Assembly: GCA_965247065.1 (NCBI GenBank)
Contig: CBDFGN010000006.1
Coordinates: forward strand, 4,216,001-4,280,000
DNA length: 64,000 nucleotides
DNA from: CBDFGN01 sp965247065
Lineage (GTDB): Bacteria; Bacteroidota; Bacteroidia; Cytophagales; Cyclobacteriaceae
Direction of reading: 5' to 3'
Within the stretch, counting starts at the first letter, position 1, and every line of letters begins with the position of its first letter. The notes under the pieces are model-generated. The model was not told the origin of the DNA, did no database searches, and saw only the letters and a list, made by a program, of their open reading frames with translations. Below are positions 61,512 to 64,000 of this stretch, in pieces. The translations under genes and the position numbers were made by a program.

Positions 61512-64000
61512 ATGGATCAGGAATCCCGAAAGCTATTTTTGTTAGATGCAATGGCCCTTATCTACCGTGCGCATTTTGCGTTTAGCCGAAATCCCCGGAT
61601 CAACTCCAAAGGACAGAATACCGGTGTCATGCTCGGATTCACTAACTCTCTGTTTGAAATCATTACCAAGCAGAAGCCTTCTCATATAGGCGTCGCCTTT
61701 GACACATTCGCACCTACATTCCGCGACGAGGTATATAAAGAATACAAAGCAAACCGACAAGCTACCCCTGAGGATATCAAAACCGGAATTCCGGTTGTCA
61801 AGGAGATTATTGGGGGCTTCAATATCCCAATCTTAGAATTGGACGGGTATGAGGCGGATGACATAATTGGTACCATTGCCAAGAAAGCAGTTAAGGAGGG
61901 TTTTGAAATTTATATGATGACCCCGGATAAGGATTTCGGGCAGCTTGTTGAGGAAAAGATCCTTCTGTACAAACCTTCTTATATGGGCAACACGGTCGAG
62001 ATCCTGGGGCCTGAAGAAGTCAAAAAGAAATGGGATATTCAGGAGGTGGATCAGGTACGTGACATGCTGGGATTGCAAGGTGACTCCTCCGACAATATCC
62101 CGGGCATCCCTGGAATTGGCCAGAAAACCGCTGCCAAGCTGTTAAGGGAATTCGGTACTGTCGAGAACTTGGTGGCCCACGGCATTGAACTAAAGGGCAA
62201 GCAACAACAGCTAGTAACCGACTTTGGGGAGCAGGGTATCCTTTCCAAAGATCTGGCCACAATCAAAATTGATGTTCCAATAGAATACCAAATCCCGGAC
62301 CTCGAGTACCAGGGGCCTGATGCGGAGAGGCTAAAACCGGTATTCGAGGAACTGGAGTTCAAGACTTTGCTGCAGCGGATACTGGGTGAATCCGCGGGGT
62401 CAGCCCCGCAATCCCAGATGTCGCTTTTTGAACGAGGAGATACCGCCGATCAGGAAGCCGAAGTGTCCATCCCAACTGAGAAAAGTGACTTTTACTCGGT
62501 CGTCCATGACTACCATTTGGTTGACGATTTCAAGACCAGGAAGAGCCTAATAAGTTTTCTCAAAAAACAAACCGAGTTCTGTTTCACCACCGATTCCTCT
62601 GGAGAAGATCCGATCGAAGCAACCTTAAAGGGTTTGGCTTTTGCCTACTTCCCGGGAGAGGCGTTCTATATTCCGGTTCCCGAGAAGCCATCTGAGGCGG
62701 ATGTTTTAGTTGGAGAGTTCAAGGAGGTTTTGGAATCCCTCACGATTGGGAAGGTAGGCCATAATCTGAAACGTGATGCATTGATACTCAGGAGGTATGA
62801 TGTCGTGGTAGGCGGAAGCATTTTCGATTCAATGCTGGCCCACTATGTGCTGGAGCCCGACACTGGTCACGCCTTGGACATTCTGTCTCAAAGTTACCTG
62901 GACTACTCGATGGCCAAAGACCCCGGAAAGTCAAGAGATCCGGAAGGCGTCTACCCGGAAGATTATGAGAGGAAAGCCGAAAAGGTGGACATAGGTCTGC
63001 AGCTAAAGCCAAAATTGGTTCAGACCATCAGCACCAGTCCAGTCTCCAAGGTTTTTTACGATGTGGAGATCCCTTTACTAACTGTCCTTGCAAGTATGGA
63101 ATTTGAGGGAGTTAGAGTGGCCCCTGAGGCCTTAAGTGAACTTTCGTTGGTCTTGGAACAGGAAACTTTGAAAGTTCAAAAGGAAATTTACGATCAGGCC
63201 GGGGAGGAATTCAACATAGCCTCACCCAAGCAGCTGGGTCCTATCTTATTTGAGAAGCTGCAGCTTCTTGAAAAGCCTAGGAAGACCAAATCGGGACAAT
63301 ACGCTACCGGAGAGGAGATCCTATCCAAACTGGCGGTAGAAAACAAGATAGTCCAGGACATTTTGGATTACCGCCAATATAGCAAATTGAAGTCCACCTA
63401 TGTCGATGCGCTTCCTGAAATGATCAGTCCTCGGGACCAGCGAATTCATACCTACTTTCAACAGGCGGTCGCGGCCACCGGACGTTTGAGCTCCAAGAAT
63501 CCGAACCTCCAGAATATCCCCATTCGGACCGACAAGGGCAAGGAGATAAGAAAAGCTTTTGTTCCCCGCGATACCGACCACATCTTGTTTTCCGCAGATT
63601 ATTCTCAGATTGAATTGCGAATTATGGCTTCCTTTGCCAAGGATAAGCAAATGATTGATGCGTTTCGGCAAGGGCGGGATATACATGCCACCACCGCCTC
63701 AAGAATCTTCGGGATAAAATTGGAGGAGGTTGATTCCGAAACCAGGAGAATGGCCAAGTCCGCCAATTTTGGAATGATCTATGGCATTTCGCCTTTCGGA
63801 CTTTCCCAAAACCTAAACATTCCTCGAGGCGAGGCTAAGGAAATCATTGAGTCCTATTTTCAGGAATTCCCGGCGGTGAAGGAGTATATGGATCGCACGG
63901 TGAACGAAGCGCGCGACCGGGGCTATGTTGAAACCATACTGGGTCGTCGCAGAATCCTTAGGGATATCAATTCAAGGAATGCCACCCTAAGAGGCTATGA
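61512..64000 (+). CDS. polA: DNA polymerase I (3' part beyond the window)
   Basis: ATG 61512, open to the window end (829 codons). 5' nuclease domain complete (LFLLDAMALIYRAHFAFSRN, GVAFDTFAPTFRDEVYKEYK, ELDGYEADDIIGTIAKKA, LGLQGDSSDNIPGIPGIGQK). The 3'-5' exonuclease domain is present in fold but altered: FTTDSSGED where DxE is expected, VGHNLKRDA kept, and the YxxxD motif replaced (YERKAEKVD). Polymerase motif A DYSQIELRIMASF near residue 695 and motif B RRMAKSANFGMIYGIS near 745 are intact; motif C lies outside. Gap-filling and primer removal should work, while proofreading is probably lost. Confidence 0.93.
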   Translation, partial: MDQESRKLFLLDAMALIYRAHFAFSRNPRINSKGQNTGVMLGFTNSLFEIITKQKPSHIGVAFDTFAPTFRDEVYKEYKANRQATPEDIKTGIPVVKEIIGGFNIPILELDGYEADDIIGTIAKKAVKEGFEIYMMTPDKDFGQLVEEKILLYKPSYMGNTVEILGPEEVKKKWDIQEVDQVRDMLGLQGDSSDNIPGIPGIGQKTAAKLLREFGTVENLVAHGIELKGKQQQLVTDFGEQGILSKDLATIKIDVPIEYQIPDLEYQGPDAERLKPVFEELEFKTLLQRILGESAGSAPQSQMSLFERGDTADQEAEVSIPTEKSDFYSVVHDYHLVDDFKTRKSLISFLKKQTEFCFTTDSSGEDPIEATLKGLAFAYFPGEAFYIPVPEKPSEADVLVGEFKEVLESLTIGKVGHNLKRDALILRRYDVVVGGSIFDSMLAHYVLEPDTGHALDILSQSYLDYSMAKDPGKSRDPEGVYPEDYERKAEKVDIGLQLKPKLVQTISTSPVSKVFYDVEIPLLTVLASMEFEGVRVAPEALSELSLVLEQETLKVQKEIYDQAGEEFNIASPKQLGPILFEKLQLLEKPRKTKSGQYATGEEILSKLAVENKIVQDILDYRQYSKLKSTYVDALPEMISPRDQRIHTYFQQAVAATGRLSSKNPNLQNIPIRTDKGKEIRKAFVPRDTDHILFSADYSQIELRIMASFAKDKQMIDAFRQGRDIHATTASRIFGIKLEEVDSETRRMAKSANFGMIYGISPFGLSQNLNIPRGEAKEIIESYFQEFPAVKEYMDRTVNEARDRGYVETILGRRRILRDINSRNATLRGY

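Noticed and set aside
1..64000. tRNA, rRNA, CRISPR or prophage genes
   Set aside because: I found no cloverleaf-like TTCGA-containing blocks ending in an acceptor stem, no rRNA stretches, no regularly spaced repeats and no phage structural genes. The GTTCGAATCC at 53850-53859 lies in the fhs remnant.

Overview
The window reads as chromosome from a member of the Bacteroidota, most likely a Cytophagales-like lineage. Support comes from the gliding/type IX secretion lipoprotein genes gldB and gldD together with gldE, the mutY-ssb-gldE-gldD block, a tiny COX24-like basic protein gene between rng and a TPR gene, many OmpA/PD40/AsmA-type envelope genes, a GH3-family acyl-adenylating enzyme, and promoters of the Bacteroidota type (TTTG, about 20 bp, TANNTTTG). 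Several genes start with TTG or GTG (rng, plsY, gldE, HU, ClC channel, the large AsmA-like gene). I saw no rRNA, tRNA, CRISPR array, prophage or plasmid genes.

Layout. 0-7 kb (+ strand): the tail of an unknown gene, a cupin protein, fumC, a SPOR-type secreted protein with its own promoter and terminator, recJ, lptB and a GH3 enzyme. 7-11 kb (- strand): a TlpA-like thioredoxin, a redoxin and a hemerythrin protein in one tight operon, then a 655-bp gap with DnaA-box-like sites, then a ClC channel. 11-13 kb (+): a sugar nucleotidyltransferase, a VOC protein and a broken lipocalin-like lipoprotein. 13-37 kb (- strand): a long co-directional run of envelope genes (AsmA-like protein, two OmpA proteins of which one is broken, a patatin with an outer-membrane barrel, an M23 peptidase, DsbD, an M20 peptidase, plsY, a 1655-residue secreted protein of unknown function, tpiA, uvrA). 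37-40 kb (+): an ECF sigma factor with a small partner, nth, then an asparagine synthetase fragment fused by deletion to a glycosyltransferase fragment. 40-44 kb (-): gldB, rng, the COX24-like gene, a TPR protein, HU. 44-50 kb (+): mutY, ssb, gldE, gldD, recG and a lipoprotein. 50-55 kb: an intact IS1595-type element with target-site duplication, a DUF4412-type protein, a glycosyltransferase, the remnant of a formate-tetrahydrofolate ligase gene, and a frameshifted aspartic protease. 55-64 kb: a DUF4136 lipoprotein, a 1321-residue AsmA-like protein, pfkA and polA (cut by the window edge).

How the genes fit together. Most genes serve the cell envelope (LPS export, phospholipid synthesis, periplasmic thiol chemistry, peptidoglycan trimming, OmpA anchoring, gliding/secretion) or DNA repair (recJ, uvrA, nth, mutY, ssb, recG, polA). 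Central metabolism is represented by fumC, tpiA and pfkA.

The most notable signal is gene decay. Five loci are broken in ways visible by reading across frames: an fhs remnant with a large internal deletion plus three frameshifts, an asnB/glycosyltransferase deletion junction, a lipoprotein with two one-base losses in C-runs, an OmpA gene with an in-frame TAA, and an aspartic protease with a two-base slip in an AC repeat. All lie in accessory genes, while the essential genes around them are intact. That favours real decay, although sequencing error at homopolymers cannot be excluded for the small indels.
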